Source: Clostridium gelidum
GTDB lineage: Bacteria > Bacillota > Clostridia > Clostridiales > Clostridiaceae
NCBI RefSeq assembly: GCF_019977655.1
Contig: NZ_AP024849.1
Location: 2,699,001 to 2,763,000 of the forward strand
Reading direction: 5' to 3'
Length of the DNA: 64,000 nucleotides
Positions 49,804 through 58,977 of this stretch are shown here, piece after piece. Position 1 is the first letter of the stretch. The number at the start of each line of letters is the position of its first letter. The position numbers were made by a program, and so were the translations under genes. The notes beneath the pieces were generated by a model. That model made no database searches and had not been told where the DNA came from. It saw only the letters and a program-made list of their open reading frames with translations.

Positions 49804-52074
49804 ATGGATGAGAATTTGAAACAAGAAAGAAAAATATTAGTAGAAAAGAAAAAAGTAATAGAAACAGAATTATATGAAAAAAAGAAAAGCATTGAGGAAA
49901 TAGAAAAAAAGGTTAGACTTTTAAGCAAAGAAGCAAAAGGAAGTTATAGTGAAGAAAAACAAACCATTGAAAAGATATTTAATTATGTATCTCAAGATAT
50001 TGAGAAATATGAGGAGTCATTAAATGAGCCTTATTTTGGTAGAGTGGATTTTAGAGAGCGCACAAGATTTACTGAGAGTATATACATTGGTAAAAAAGGC
50101 ATAAGTAATAGTAAGGATGGAGAGGAAATAGTTGTTGATTGGAGAGCACCTGTTGCTGATCTTTACTATAGTGGAACTGGTGGAGATTCGTATTATACAG
50201 CACCAGCTGGAATAATTGAAGGCAAATTAGAATTAAAAAGGAAATTTCTATATAAGAATGGGGATATAGAACAGTTATTTGATGAAGGAATTAATGATAT
50301 TATTATAAATCAAGAAGAGGGTAATAATTTAGTTGATGAATTTCTAAAAATAAACCTTGAAGAAACTAGGGGGAAAAAATTAAAGGAAGTTGTTGCAACA
50401 ATTCAAAAAGAACAAAATGAGATAATAAGATGGCCTAAAAATTTACCTATAATTGTGCAGGGTTCAGCAGGTTCTGGAAAAACTACAATAGCATTACATA
50501 GATTGGCATATCTCATTTATATATATAAGGAAACAATGAGTGGGGATGAAATTTTAGTTTTAGCTCCTAATAAATTGTTTTTAAATTATATTTCAGATAT
50601 TTTACCTAGTCTTGGAGCAGAAGAGGTAAATCAAAGTACCTTTGAAGAATTGATATTAGCAAAGCTTAAATTAAAAGGAAAAGTATATAATAAAGATGAA
50701 AAATTACTGAGAATAATAGAAGAAAGAAATGAAGAAAAGAAAAAATTAATAGTGAATTCTAGTAAAGTAAAAGGAACATTAGTATTTAAAACAATGATTG
50801 ATAGGTATGTTTCATTAGTTGAAAGAAGTAACCTTGATATAAAGGACATTAAAGTTGGAAATGAAATATTGTTTGACAAAAATGAAATAAAGAGATTGTA
50901 TATTAAAGATTTAAAATCCTATCCTATAAATAAGAGAAAAAATGAGATAAAGAAGTATTTGAATTTAAAAATAAAAGGAAGCATTGAAACTTTATTATTA
51001 CAAATAGATAGAGAATGGGAAAAAGAAATAAGTGAAATTAGAAATAAATTTAAAGATTCAGAGGAAAGAAGAAAATCCCTTATAAATCTGTATGAAGAAA
51101 GAGATAAAATAAAAGATCATGTAAAGAATGATAGTAAAAAAGAATTTAATGCTTATTTCAAAGACTGGAAAGAAATAAACTCAAGAGATATTTATTACAA
51201 TTTTTATAATGATGATTTATTTGAAATAGCTACTGATAAGAAAATACCTAAAATTTTAGCACAATATATGAAGGAAGAATTTAATAGTAACTATGAAAAT
51301 AATATAATCGATGAAGATGATTTAGCAGCCCTTGCATATATAAGAATTTTACTAGAGGGAATAGATGAAAAAGAAAAGTTTAAATATATTATAGTAGATG
51401 AAGCTCAAGATTATAGTCCATTTCAAGTTTATTTGGTTAATAGATTTGCTAAAGGGAATGCATTAACATTAGTAGGAGACTTAGCTCAAGGAATTTATTA
51501 TTATAAGGGATTAAAAACATGGGAGGATATAACGGAAAAGGTTTTTGAGGGAAATGCAACATATGTTCAATTAACTCAAAGCTATAGATCAACTGTTGAA
51601 ATAATTGATTTAGCCCAAAAGACATTAAATGCTCAAAATTTAGGTCTTAAGGATGCTAAACCAGTTTTAAGACATGGCACAAAGCCTGAAATAATAAAAA
51701 TTAAAGATGATGAAGAATATTATAATGTAATAGTTGAAATTATAAAAAATGTAAAAGATCAGGGAAAACGTAGTGTAGCAATAATAACAAAGGATATTTT
51801 AGAAGCATCAAAAATCTATAAAATTCTAAAGAAGAAAAGCATATATACTTTTGAATTAATAGAAGGTAAAGAAAAGGAATTAAAAGAAGATTTAATAATA
51901 ATTCCTTCATATTTAACAAAAGGGTTAGAATTTGATTGTACTATAATACTAAATCCAAGTGAAGAAAATTATAAAGAGAATACATTAGACCAAAGATTAT
52001 TATACGTGTCATTAACTAGGGCACTACATTTAGAATATATAATTGAAAAAGATAAGATTACAAAGTTAATTTAA
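49804..52074 (+). CDS. helD: HelD-type superfamily 1 helicase/RNA polymerase recycling factor
   Basis: A 756-residue protein. In B. subtilis HelD clears stalled RNA polymerase from DNA. The N-terminal 70 residues form an anti-parallel coiled coil (ERKILVEKKKVIETELYEKKKSIEEIEKKVRLL), the arm that enters the polymerase secondary channel. Then YFGRVDFRERTRFTESIYIGKKGI and DWRAPVADLYYSG, typical of HelD; Walker A GSAGSGKTT (220-228); Walker B IIVDEAQDYSPFQ; motif IV-VI blocks (LVGDLAQGIYYYKG, LTQSYRSTVEI, LTKGLEFD, RLLYVSLTRA). Its start sits after a leader peptide (49767). A terminator follows at 52246. Family assignment is firm. Confidence 0.9.
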   Translation: MDENLKQERKILVEKKKVIETELYEKKKSIEEIEKKVRLLSKEAKGSYSEEKQTIEKIFNYVSQDIEKYEESLNEPYFGRVDFRERTRFTESIYIGKKGISNSKDGEEIVVDWRAPVADLYYSGTGGDSYYTAPAGIIEGKLELKRKFLYKNGDIEQLFDEGINDIIINQEEGNNLVDEFLKINLEETRGKKLKEVVATIQKEQNEIIRWPKNLPIIVQGSAGSGKTTIALHRLAYLIYIYKETMSGDEILVLAPNKLFLNYISDILPSLGAEEVNQSTFEELILAKLKLKGKVYNKDEKLLRIIEERNEEKKKLIVNSSKVKGTLVFKTMIDRYVSLVERSNLDIKDIKVGNEILFDKNEIKRLYIKDLKSYPINKRKNEIKKYLNLKIKGSIETLLLQIDREWEKEISEIRNKFKDSEERRKSLINLYEERDKIKDHVKNDSKKEFNAYFKDWKEINSRDIYYNFYNDDLFEIATDKKIPKILAQYMKEEFNSNYENNIIDEDDLAALAYIRILLEGIDEKEKFKYIIVDEAQDYSPFQVYLVNRFAKGNALTLVGDLAQGIYYYKGLKTWEDITEKVFEGNATYVQLTQSYRSTVEIIDLAQKTLNAQNLGLKDAKPVLRHGTKPEIIKIKDDEEYYNVIVEIIKNVKDQGKRSVAIITKDILEASKIYKILKKKSIYTFELIEGKEKELKEDLIIIPSYLTKGLEFDCTIILNPSEENYKENTLDQRLLYVSLTRALHLEYIIEKDKITKLI

Positions 52075-52245
52075 TGGAAAAATAATTTAACGAAGTCTTA
52101 ATCATATTTATATTGTTTTATGATGACTAAAATGGTAGAATTATGTTAAATATTTATATTGTTAGATTGTAAAAAATTGAAAATATTAAAAGTTTATATT
52201 TAAATGTAGGGACATAAAGAATTTTATGTTAATGGTATAACATAT

Positions 52246-52302
52246 GCCAATAGAAATTTAGTAGTTTTATATATTATTGATTTCTATTGGCCTTTTTTTA
52301 TA
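52246..52302 (+). terminator. terminator between helD and chemoreceptor 1
   Basis: GCCAATAGAAAT pairs with ATTTCTATTGGC across about 25 bases, followed by CTTTTTTTA. Confidence 0.7.
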
Positions 52303-52328
52303 CATTTTATAAACGAGGGGGCAAATTT

Positions 52329-54419
52329 ATGAAAAGCATAAGAATCAAAATATTTTCGGCTATTGTAATATGTTCTATTCTAATTTCATTACTAATTGGA
52401 TTTGTAAGCATCTCAAATTCAACCAATGTGTCTGAAACAAATTCAAGAGAAAAATTAACTTTAATATGTCAAAACAAAACAAATGAACTTAATGGAACAA
52501 TTTCTAAAGTAGAACAATCAGTAAATACTCTTGGGAAAATAGTATTAGACAATTTAGACGATGTAAATAAATTTTCAAAAGATGCTGAGTATGTACAAAA
52601 TTATCAAGATCGTATTGAAGCTATAGCTAAAGAATTTGGAGAAAATACAGATGGGGCAATGACATTTTATATAAGGTTCAATCCTCAAATTACGCCACCA
52701 ACATCTGGAGTTTTTTATTCGAAATCAAGTGAAAAAGGCAATTTTGAAAAGTTAGTGCCTACTGACTTTAGTAAATATGATCCTAGTGATGCAGAACATG
52801 TTGGATGGTATTATATACCAGTAAATGCAAAGAAGCCAATTTGGATGGATCCATACTTAAATTCTAATATTAATGTAACTATGGTTTCTTATGTAGTACC
52901 TTTATTTAAAGATGGAAAGTCTATTGGGATAGTTGGTATGGACATTGATTTTAAAACAATTCAAAATATTGTTGGAAATACTAAGGTTTATGATTCGGGA
53001 TATGGTTTTTTACTTAATGGGAAATATGATATTATGTCTCATCCTGAACTTAGTATGAAAGAGAATTTAGTCACTACAGATAATGGCTCTATGAAAATAA
53101 TAACAGATGAAATGAGCAAAAATTCATCTTCTGATAAACAATTTTCATATACATATAAAGGTGTAAGCAAAAATTTAAGTTTCAATAATCTTTCAAATGG
53201 ATGGATTTTTGCATTAACAGCACCTGTAGATGAGATTTTAAAACAATCAAATAATCTAATTAAAATAATAAGTATGTTTGTTATAATTGGATTGATTTTA
53301 TCAGGCTTAGTTGCTTTTTATCTTGGTAATGTAATTTCAAAACCTATAGTCAAAATTACAGCTATTATAAAAAAAGCTGAAAATCTCGATCTAACTTATG
53401 ATAATGATTTTGATCATCTATTAAAATATAAAGATGAAATAGGTCAACTTTCTAATGCATTTAACCATATGAGAATAGAATTTGTGGCACTTATTAAACA
53501 AATATTAGAAAAATCACAGGATATGAGCTCATCTGGTGAAGAACTTTCTGCTACAGTGGAAGAACTTACAGTAAAAGCAGTAAATATAGAAAAAGCAATA
53601 AATAATATAACATATGATATGCAGGAAACAAACGCATCATCAGAAGAAATAAGTGCATCTATTCAAGAAGTAGATTCAAGTATTAACATATTATCGAGTA
53701 AAGCCATGGAAGGAAGCAACAATGCAATTCAATCAAAAGAAAGGGCTACAGAGATTCAGAGGAAAGGAAAATTATCTATAGATGAAACAAGAAGGTTATA
53801 TGCTGAAAAGAAACAAAAGGGATTAAAAGCAATTGAAGATGGCAAGATAGTAGAAAATATAAAGGTAATGGCTGATACTATTGCAAATATATCAGAAGAA
53901 ACAAATCTACTTGCACTCAATGCAGCCATTGAAGCTGCAAGAGCTGGAGAGCAAGGAAAAGGATTTGCGGTGGTAGCTGATGAAGTAAAGAAGCTTGCAG
54001 AACAATCAGCATTGGCAGTGGCTAGTATACAAGATACAATTGTAAGGGTTCAAAGAGCATTTAAAAATCTTTCTGATAATAGCAAGGAAGTCTTAACATT
54101 TATATATGAAAATGTAGATCCGCAGTTAGAAGGTATAGAGAAAATTGGTGAAGAGTATTATCATGATGCAGAATTTGTGACCAACATGTCTGATGAAATA
54201 GCATCTATGTCAGAGGAGCTAGCAGCTACAATAAATCAAGTAAGTGAAGCAGTACAAAATACAGCTGAAACTTCGCAAAAATCATCTGAAAATGCTGAAA
54301 CAATAAAAGATAGTATTAATGAAACCACAAAAGCTATAGGACAGTTATCACAAGTATCGCAAAATCAAGCTAAGCTTGCTGAAAAACTTAATGAAATGGT
54401 TAGTAGATTTAAGGTTTAA
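52329..54419 (+). CDS. methyl-accepting chemotaxis protein with dCache sensor
   Basis: A 696-residue membrane receptor. N-terminal helix (IFSAIVICSILISLLIGFVSI), extracellular double-Cache domain (GAMTFYIRFNPQITPPTSGVFY ... VGWYYIPVNAKKPIWMDPYLN ... VTMVSYVVPLFKDGKSIGIVGMDIDF), second helix (IKIISMFVIIGLILSGLVAFYLG), HAMP, and the signalling hairpin with tip NLLALNAAIEAARAGEQGKGFAVVADEVKKLAEQS. Cache domains of this kind usually bind amino acids or carboxylates. The ATG at 52329 has GAGGGGGC. It is one of three membrane receptors in 11 kb; no che genes are next to it. Confidence 0.9.
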   Translation: MKSIRIKIFSAIVICSILISLLIGFVSISNSTNVSETNSREKLTLICQNKTNELNGTISKVEQSVNTLGKIVLDNLDDVNKFSKDAEYVQNYQDRIEAIAKEFGENTDGAMTFYIRFNPQITPPTSGVFYSKSSEKGNFEKLVPTDFSKYDPSDAEHVGWYYIPVNAKKPIWMDPYLNSNINVTMVSYVVPLFKDGKSIGIVGMDIDFKTIQNIVGNTKVYDSGYGFLLNGKYDIMSHPELSMKENLVTTDNGSMKIITDEMSKNSSSDKQFSYTYKGVSKNLSFNNLSNGWIFALTAPVDEILKQSNNLIKIISMFVIIGLILSGLVAFYLGNVISKPIVKITAIIKKAENLDLTYDNDFDHLLKYKDEIGQLSNAFNHMRIEFVALIKQILEKSQDMSSSGEELSATVEELTVKAVNIEKAINNITYDMQETNASSEEISASIQEVDSSINILSSKAMEGSNNAIQSKERATEIQRKGKLSIDETRRLYAEKKQKGLKAIEDGKIVENIKVMADTIANISEETNLLALNAAIEAARAGEQGKGFAVVADEVKKLAEQSALAVASIQDTIVRVQRAFKNLSDNSKEVLTFIYENVDPQLEGIEKIGEEYYHDAEFVTNMSDEIASMSEELAATINQVSEAVQNTAETSQKSSENAETIKDSINETTKAIGQLSQVSQNQAKLAEKLNEMVSRFKV

Positions 54420-54459
54420 TAAAAACAATTTAATAAGGCTCTGCTAAGTTAAAATAAGC

Positions 54460-54647
54460 TTTAGCGTTGATATTTGTATCATTATTCAAATGCAGAGGCT
54501 TATAATGCTATGACAGAGGATAGGTCTTAGAGTAAATCATTAAGTGAGGAAGACGCTATAAATGAACTGAGAAAATGTTCGGGTATGCAGTTTGATCAAA
54601 ATGTTGCAAAGGTGTTTGTTGAGAAGGTCTTGGGTAAAGGGTGGTAG
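54460..54647 (+). pseudogene. remnant of an HD-GYP (cyclic-di-GMP phosphodiesterase) gene
   Basis: The frame reads ...AYNAMTEDRS, TAG, SKSLSEEDAINELRKCSGMQFDQNVAKVFVEKVLGKGW, TAG. In intact HD-GYP proteins the block is YDAMTSDRPYR-x-ALS-x-EEAI-x-ELK-x-xxGxQFDPxVVxxF. Only the C-terminal third of the domain remains, with a stop inside; no start. It follows chemoreceptor 1 by 40 bp, so the pair may once have been co-transcribed. It matches the loss of the GGDEF gene near 19 kb. Confidence 0.75.
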
Positions 54648-54699
54648 AATTCATATAATGTGGAAAAATTGAATAAGTATATAGTGGTATAGATACTAA

Positions 54700-54748
54700 A
54701 ATATAAATGAGTCATATTAAGATTTTGTTCTTAATATGACTCATTTGA
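54700..54748. terminator. bidirectional terminator before nitroreductase
   Basis: AAATGAGTCATATTAAGA pairs with TCTTAATATGACTCATTT nearly perfectly. It can end the minus-strand nitroreductase transcript. Confidence 0.75.
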
Positions 54749-54787
54749 ATTAAAGTAGATTTGAATAAATTGCCAATTGTCGTGTTT

Positions 54788-55528
54788 CTATTTATCGTTA
54801 TTAAAACCTTGGTCTTTTAGTGTAGGATAAACTTTTGGAAAATAAACAGATTTATAAACAGATGAAGTTGCAGTACTCCAATTTACTTCTTTTTCTCTTC
54901 CAATTTCTTTTAAATAAGTTTCCATTTCTTTATCATAATCATCTATTGCCTTATCTAAAACTTCAGTATGATATTTTTCATTATGCTTAAAGGAATTAAG
55001 AGGCATTCTTGGTTTCTTTCTTGAATTATCAGCAGGATATCCAATAGCAAGTCCTGCAAGAGGATAAGTATATTCTGGTAATTCAAGCAAATTTATTATT
55101 TTAGAAGGGCTTCTTCTAATTCCTCCTATTGGTACAATACCAAGGCCTAAAGATTCTGCGGCAATTATTGCGCCTCCCATTGCAAGTCCACCATCAAAAG
55201 AACCTACTAAAGTACTTTCTATACTTTCATGTATAACTTGAGGATTTCCAGTTTTTTCACCAGCTTTGTATGTCTTATAAAAATCCATAACAAACAGTAA
55301 GAATACATTTGCATCTTCTATCCATTTCTGATCTCCTGCTAATTTAGCTATTTGTGATTTTGTTTTTTTATCTCTAATTACAATAACAGAAGTTTGTTGA
55401 CCATTTATTGAATTAGGCATAGATTGAGAAGCTTTTAGAAGCTCATCAATAACTTCCTCTGATACTTCAGTGTCTAAAAAAGATCTAATAGATCTATGAT
55501 TTTGTATTGATTTTATTATATCGTTCAT
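54788..55528 (-). CDS. nitroreductase-family FMN oxidoreductase (NfrA/NfsA-like)
   Basis: A 246-residue flavoenzyme that reduces nitro compounds, quinones or flavin with NAD(P)H. N-terminal FMN-binding motif IIKSIQNHRSIRSFLDTEVSEEVIDELLKASQSMPNSINGQQTSVIVI; IAAESLGLGIVPIGGIRRSPSKIINLLELPEYTYPLAGLAIGYP; C-terminal region with KKPRMPLNSFKHNEKYH, as in NfsA/NfrA enzymes. The ATG at 55528 has AAAAGGAGTGC; a GTG three codons earlier lies in that site. Single gene. Substrate unknown. Confidence 0.85.
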   Translation of the reverse strand: MNDIIKSIQNHRSIRSFLDTEVSEEVIDELLKASQSMPNSINGQQTSVIVIRDKKTKSQIAKLAGDQKWIEDANVFLLFVMDFYKTYKAGEKTGNPQVIHESIESTLVGSFDGGLAMGGAIIAAESLGLGIVPIGGIRRSPSKIINLLELPEYTYPLAGLAIGYPADNSRKKPRMPLNSFKHNEKYHTEVLDKAIDDYDKEMETYLKEIGREKEVNWSTATSSVYKSVYFPKVYPTLKDQGFNNDK

Positions 55529-55781
55529 AATATGCACTCCTTTTAATTATAAATTATCAATTAACATTAATTATTATATAATATATTTTATACCTTATTC
55601 TCTAAATAAGCAATAAGATGTAAATTGTTAAAATTTTTGTATATAAATAAGTGATATTCAATAATAAAAATGAATATTATATGTTATTATATAAATATAT
55701 ACAATCAAGTCAGAGAGAGTAATAAATGGAAGTATTATTGACGATATATGAAATTATACTTTACGAAAAGGAGCGATTAAT

Positions 55782-56279
55782 ATGTACACAGCAGAATATT
55801 TTGTGGAAAATCTAAACATGACAGCTCATCCTGAAGGCGGCTTTTATAAGGAAACTTTTGCATCAACAGAAAATATCTCAGACAAAGATTTGGATGTTAA
55901 TTTTGAAGGTTCAAGAATGCTTTGGACAAGTATATACTTCTTACTTAGAGATGGAGAAGTTTCAAATTTTCACAGATTAAAATCTGATGAAATGTGGTAT
56001 TACCATTCTGGTTCACCACTAACTATTTATATGATTAGCCCTGAAGGAAAACTTAAGACTGAACAACTTGGCCTTAATATTGAAAATGGTGAAAAACCTC
56101 AAGTATTAGTCCCTAAAGACTATATATTTGGATCTGCAATGAATAATAAAGGATATGCATTAGTTGGCTGCAATGTTTCACCAGGATTTGAATTTAGAGA
56201 TTTTGAATTATTTGAAAGAAGATTCTTATTGGAAAAATATCCTGAATATAAGAAGACAATTCTTAAGCTTACAAAATAA
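55782..56279 (+). CDS. DUF985 cupin-superfamily protein
   Basis: A 165-residue protein of the DUF985 cupin family: YFVENLNMTAHPEGGFYKETF, RMLWTSIYFLLRDGEVSNFHRLKSDEMWYYHSGSPLTIYMI, ALVGCNVSPGFEFRDFELFERRFLLEKYPEY. These are the conserved blocks; the FHRLKSDEMW part supplies His and Glu ligands. The function is not established. AAAGGAG site. Convergent or divergent neighbours are unrelated. Confidence 0.85.
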   Translation: MYTAEYFVENLNMTAHPEGGFYKETFASTENISDKDLDVNFEGSRMLWTSIYFLLRDGEVSNFHRLKSDEMWYYHSGSPLTIYMISPEGKLKTEQLGLNIENGEKPQVLVPKDYIFGSAMNNKGYALVGCNVSPGFEFRDFELFERRFLLEKYPEYKKTILKLTK

Positions 56280-56628
56280 TAAAATACCAAATTGAAAATC
56301 TGGTTTAATTTGTTTTAGAAATATTATTATGTCAAAATCCGACTAAAAAAAGACGAGTTTACCAATTTATATACCCGAATCAAATTTATTCTAAAATTAT
56401 TGTTAAATTTTATTTGCTAAAGTGTTGAAATTTATAGTATATTATAATTAGAATGAGAAAAAATGTCGAATAATTTGTATGTTTAGCATTTGAGGCGTAT
56501 GGTAATTAATGTACAATGTTTCAACTTAATTCAAAGTATATGAAAAGCTTAGATTTTAAGGTAGCTTGAAATTTTTTTAATTAATAGTTGAAGTGTATAT
56601 ATAAATAGAATTTTTGGGAGGAATTATT
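56280..56628. other. gene-free region before chemoreceptor 2, with a Spo0A box
   Basis: About 350 AT-rich bases. TGTCGAA (56464-56470) is a perfect Spo0A box, about 160 bp before the receptor start. GTATATTATAATTAG at about 56435 resembles an extended -10. No terminator after the cupin gene was identified. Confidence 0.4.
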
Positions 56629-58344
56629 ATGAAGTGGTTTAATAACTTAAACATGTCTAAAAAATTGATACCAGCATTTGTAAGTATATCTTTACTAATA
56701 GTCCTAGTTGGGGCTTTTGGAATAAGAAATATGCAAACTATACATAAAAATGCTGCAAAAATGTATGCACAAAATCTTATGTCTATAGAAAAGATGAACA
56801 AAATTAAGCAGGATACCTTAGAGATAAGATATAGCTTGTTAAAAATTTCAAATCAAGAAAATAGAGATAATCAAAATCCTGGATTGATTAAAGAAATTGA
56901 AGATTTTGCTACTGATACAGACAAAATAATTAGTGACTATGAAAAGACTTTATTATCTGAAGAGGAAAAACCTACATTTGAAAAACTAAAAAAGGATTTA
57001 CAAGAATTTAGAATAATTTATGCTGATGTAATAAAATTAGCAAATGAAAAAGAGTTTAACAAATCTAAAGTTAGATTTACAGAAATTGCTACAGCTAGAG
57101 CTAATTTGTTTAAAGACTTGGAAGATCAAATTCAAATTAATCAAGAACAAGCAATGGCTTCAGATAAACAAAATACAGATACATATAGTACTTCTTTATA
57201 TTTTATTATAGCTGTAATAATTATTGGACTAGCACTTGCTATAACAATTGGTACATTTATATCAATTACCATAGACAAGCAATTGAAGAAGGTCTTAAAT
57301 TTTGCAGAAGCTATAGGTGATGGTGATTTAACTAAAAAAATAGAAATAGATAGCAAAGATGAAATAGGAAGACTTTCTAAGGCTTTAAATAAAGCTGGAG
57401 AAAATATAAAACAGCTTATAACTGAGATTGTAGGCAGTGCAGAAAAGATAAATTCAGCCAGTGGAGATTTGTCTGCTACAACAGAAGAGATATCTTCAAT
57501 GATGCAAGCTTCAAGTGAAGCTACTGAGACAATTGCTAAAGGTGCTCAAGACTTAAGTGCTACAACAGAAGAAGTAAGTGCTTCAATGGATGAAATAGGA
57601 ATGAACACAAATAACTTAGCTAAGAAGGCTGAAGAATCAAAAATTTCTGGCAGTGATATAAATAAAAGAGCTATTCAAATAAAAGAAAAAGCTAATGAAA
57701 ACATAAAACAAAACAATGTAATATATGAAGAAAAGAGAGCCAATATCATACATGCAATTGAAGAGGGCAAAGTGGTGGAAGACGTTAAAATAATGGCTGA
57801 TTCTATTGGAACCATATCTGAACAAACTAATCTTCTTGCACTAAATGCAGCAATAGAGGCAGCAAGAGCTGGAGAACAAGGAAAAGGCTTTGCAGTAGTG
57901 GCTGAAGAAGTTAAAAAATTAGCGGAACAGTCAACTGAAGCTGTAACAAAAATTCAAAGTATGGTTACTCAAGTAAGGAATGCCTTTGATGCATTATCTT
58001 CAAGTAGTGAAGATATGCTAGATTACATGGTAAATAGCGTGAAACCAAGTTACACTTTGCTTTTAGATACTGGAATACAATATGAAAAAGATGCTGAATT
58101 TGTAAGCAATATGGCTATAGGTATATTTAATTCTACGAAGCAGATGAATGAAACAGTGGAACAAGTGAATATAGCATTTGAAGGGGTTTCTGCTACAGCG
58201 GAAGAAACCGCTGCTGGTTCAGAAGAAGTACTAGCTAGCATAAGTGAGATTACAAAGGCAGTGGAGCAAGTAGCAGAATCTGCTCAGAGTCAAGCTGAAT
58301 TGGCACAAGATCTTCATGAATTAGTACAGAAATTTAAAATTTAA
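56629..58344 (+). CDS. methyl-accepting chemotaxis protein with four-helix-bundle sensor
   Basis: A 571-residue membrane receptor. First helix LIPAFVSISLLIVLVGAFGI, extracellular four-helix bundle of about 150 residues (NAAKMYAQNLMSIEKMNKIKQDTLEIRYSLLKI...), second helix LYFIIAVIIIGLALAITIGTFI, HAMP, and a signalling hairpin with tip NLLALNAAIEAARAGEQGKGFAVVAEEVKKLAEQS. The ATG at 56629 has GGGAGGA; the frame begins five codons earlier. Ligand unknown. Its tip is nearly the same as that of chemoreceptor 1. Confidence 0.9.
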   Translation: MKWFNNLNMSKKLIPAFVSISLLIVLVGAFGIRNMQTIHKNAAKMYAQNLMSIEKMNKIKQDTLEIRYSLLKISNQENRDNQNPGLIKEIEDFATDTDKIISDYEKTLLSEEEKPTFEKLKKDLQEFRIIYADVIKLANEKEFNKSKVRFTEIATARANLFKDLEDQIQINQEQAMASDKQNTDTYSTSLYFIIAVIIIGLALAITIGTFISITIDKQLKKVLNFAEAIGDGDLTKKIEIDSKDEIGRLSKALNKAGENIKQLITEIVGSAEKINSASGDLSATTEEISSMMQASSEATETIAKGAQDLSATTEEVSASMDEIGMNTNNLAKKAEESKISGSDINKRAIQIKEKANENIKQNNVIYEEKRANIIHAIEEGKVVEDVKIMADSIGTISEQTNLLALNAAIEAARAGEQGKGFAVVAEEVKKLAEQSTEAVTKIQSMVTQVRNAFDALSSSSEDMLDYMVNSVKPSYTLLLDTGIQYEKDAEFVSNMAIGIFNSTKQMNETVEQVNIAFEGVSATAEETAAGSEEVLASISEITKAVEQVAESAQSQAELAQDLHELVQKFKI

Positions 58345-58364
58345 TTGTTTATTAAGAGAAAATA

Positions 58365-58422
58365 AGAAGCTGCTAAAAAATAGAAATTATATTTCCGTTT
58401 TTTAACAGCTCAATTTTTTTGA
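58365..58422. terminator. terminator after chemoreceptor 2
   Basis: AGCTGCTAAAAAA pairs with TTTTTTAACAGCT across about 20 bases, then TTTTTTT. It may also serve the converging HxlR gene. Confidence 0.65.
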
Positions 58423-58436
58423 AGCGTCTAGTAATT

Positions 58437-58775
58437 TTAATTATTTGAGGATGTCTGCTTATAAAATTTTCCCCATTCGCACATGGAACTTAAAATAGGT
58501 TTCATACTTTCACCTAAATCAGTAAGTCTATATTCTACTTTTGGTGGGACTTCTGCATAGATTTTTCTATAAATTATGTTATCACTTTCTAACTCTCTCA
58601 ATTGCATTGTAAGGGTTTTTTGAGTGATATTGGGTAAAAGTCTTTGTAATTCATTAAATCTAATTATACCCTTATTGGCTAAATTCCAGAGGATAGATAA
58701 TTTCCATTTACCACTTAAAATATTTATAGTAACGTCCATAGGACACTGAGAATCTATATTTTCTGATTTTGACAT
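58437..58775 (-). CDS. HxlR-family transcriptional regulator
   Basis: A 112-residue winged-helix regulator: SQCPMDVTINILSGKWKLSILWNLANKGIIRFNELQRLLPNITQKTLTMQLRELESDNIIYRKIYAEVPPKVEYRLTDLGESMKPIL. The Cys of the CPM motif near residue 10 is the position used by redox-sensing members such as YodB and HypR. The ATG at 58775 has GGAGGAAAAAGA; the frame is open 21 codons upstream but overlaps the operator-like palindrome at 58810. Divergent from the amidohydrolase gene, probably its target. Redox sensing is inference. Confidence 0.85.
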   Translation of the reverse strand: MSKSENIDSQCPMDVTINILSGKWKLSILWNLANKGIIRFNELQRLLPNITQKTLTMQLRELESDNIIYRKIYAEVPPKVEYRLTDLGESMKPILSSMCEWGKFYKQTSSNN

Positions 58776-58809
58776 TCTTTTTCCTCCATATGAGTGTAAT
58801 AATGGTTTA

Positions 58810-58831
58810 ATAGTATCATTAATGATACTAT
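58810..58831 (-). promoter_or_regulatory. perfect 22-bp palindrome, likely HxlR operator
   Basis: ATAGTATCATT is followed directly by its exact complement. It lies 35 bp upstream of the hxlR start and about 150 bp before the amidohydrolase, well placed to control both. Confidence 0.55.
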
Positions 58832-58977
58832 ATTTCAAATTTGTGCGTACTTTAAATTGATTATCATTAAGATTATTATTGTTATAAGAGAAAAATAATA
58901 AGGAATCTTACAGAAAATAAGAGACAAGCAAATGGGTCAATATTTTTTGAAAGAGCCTAAATGAAAGGATGTTATTA

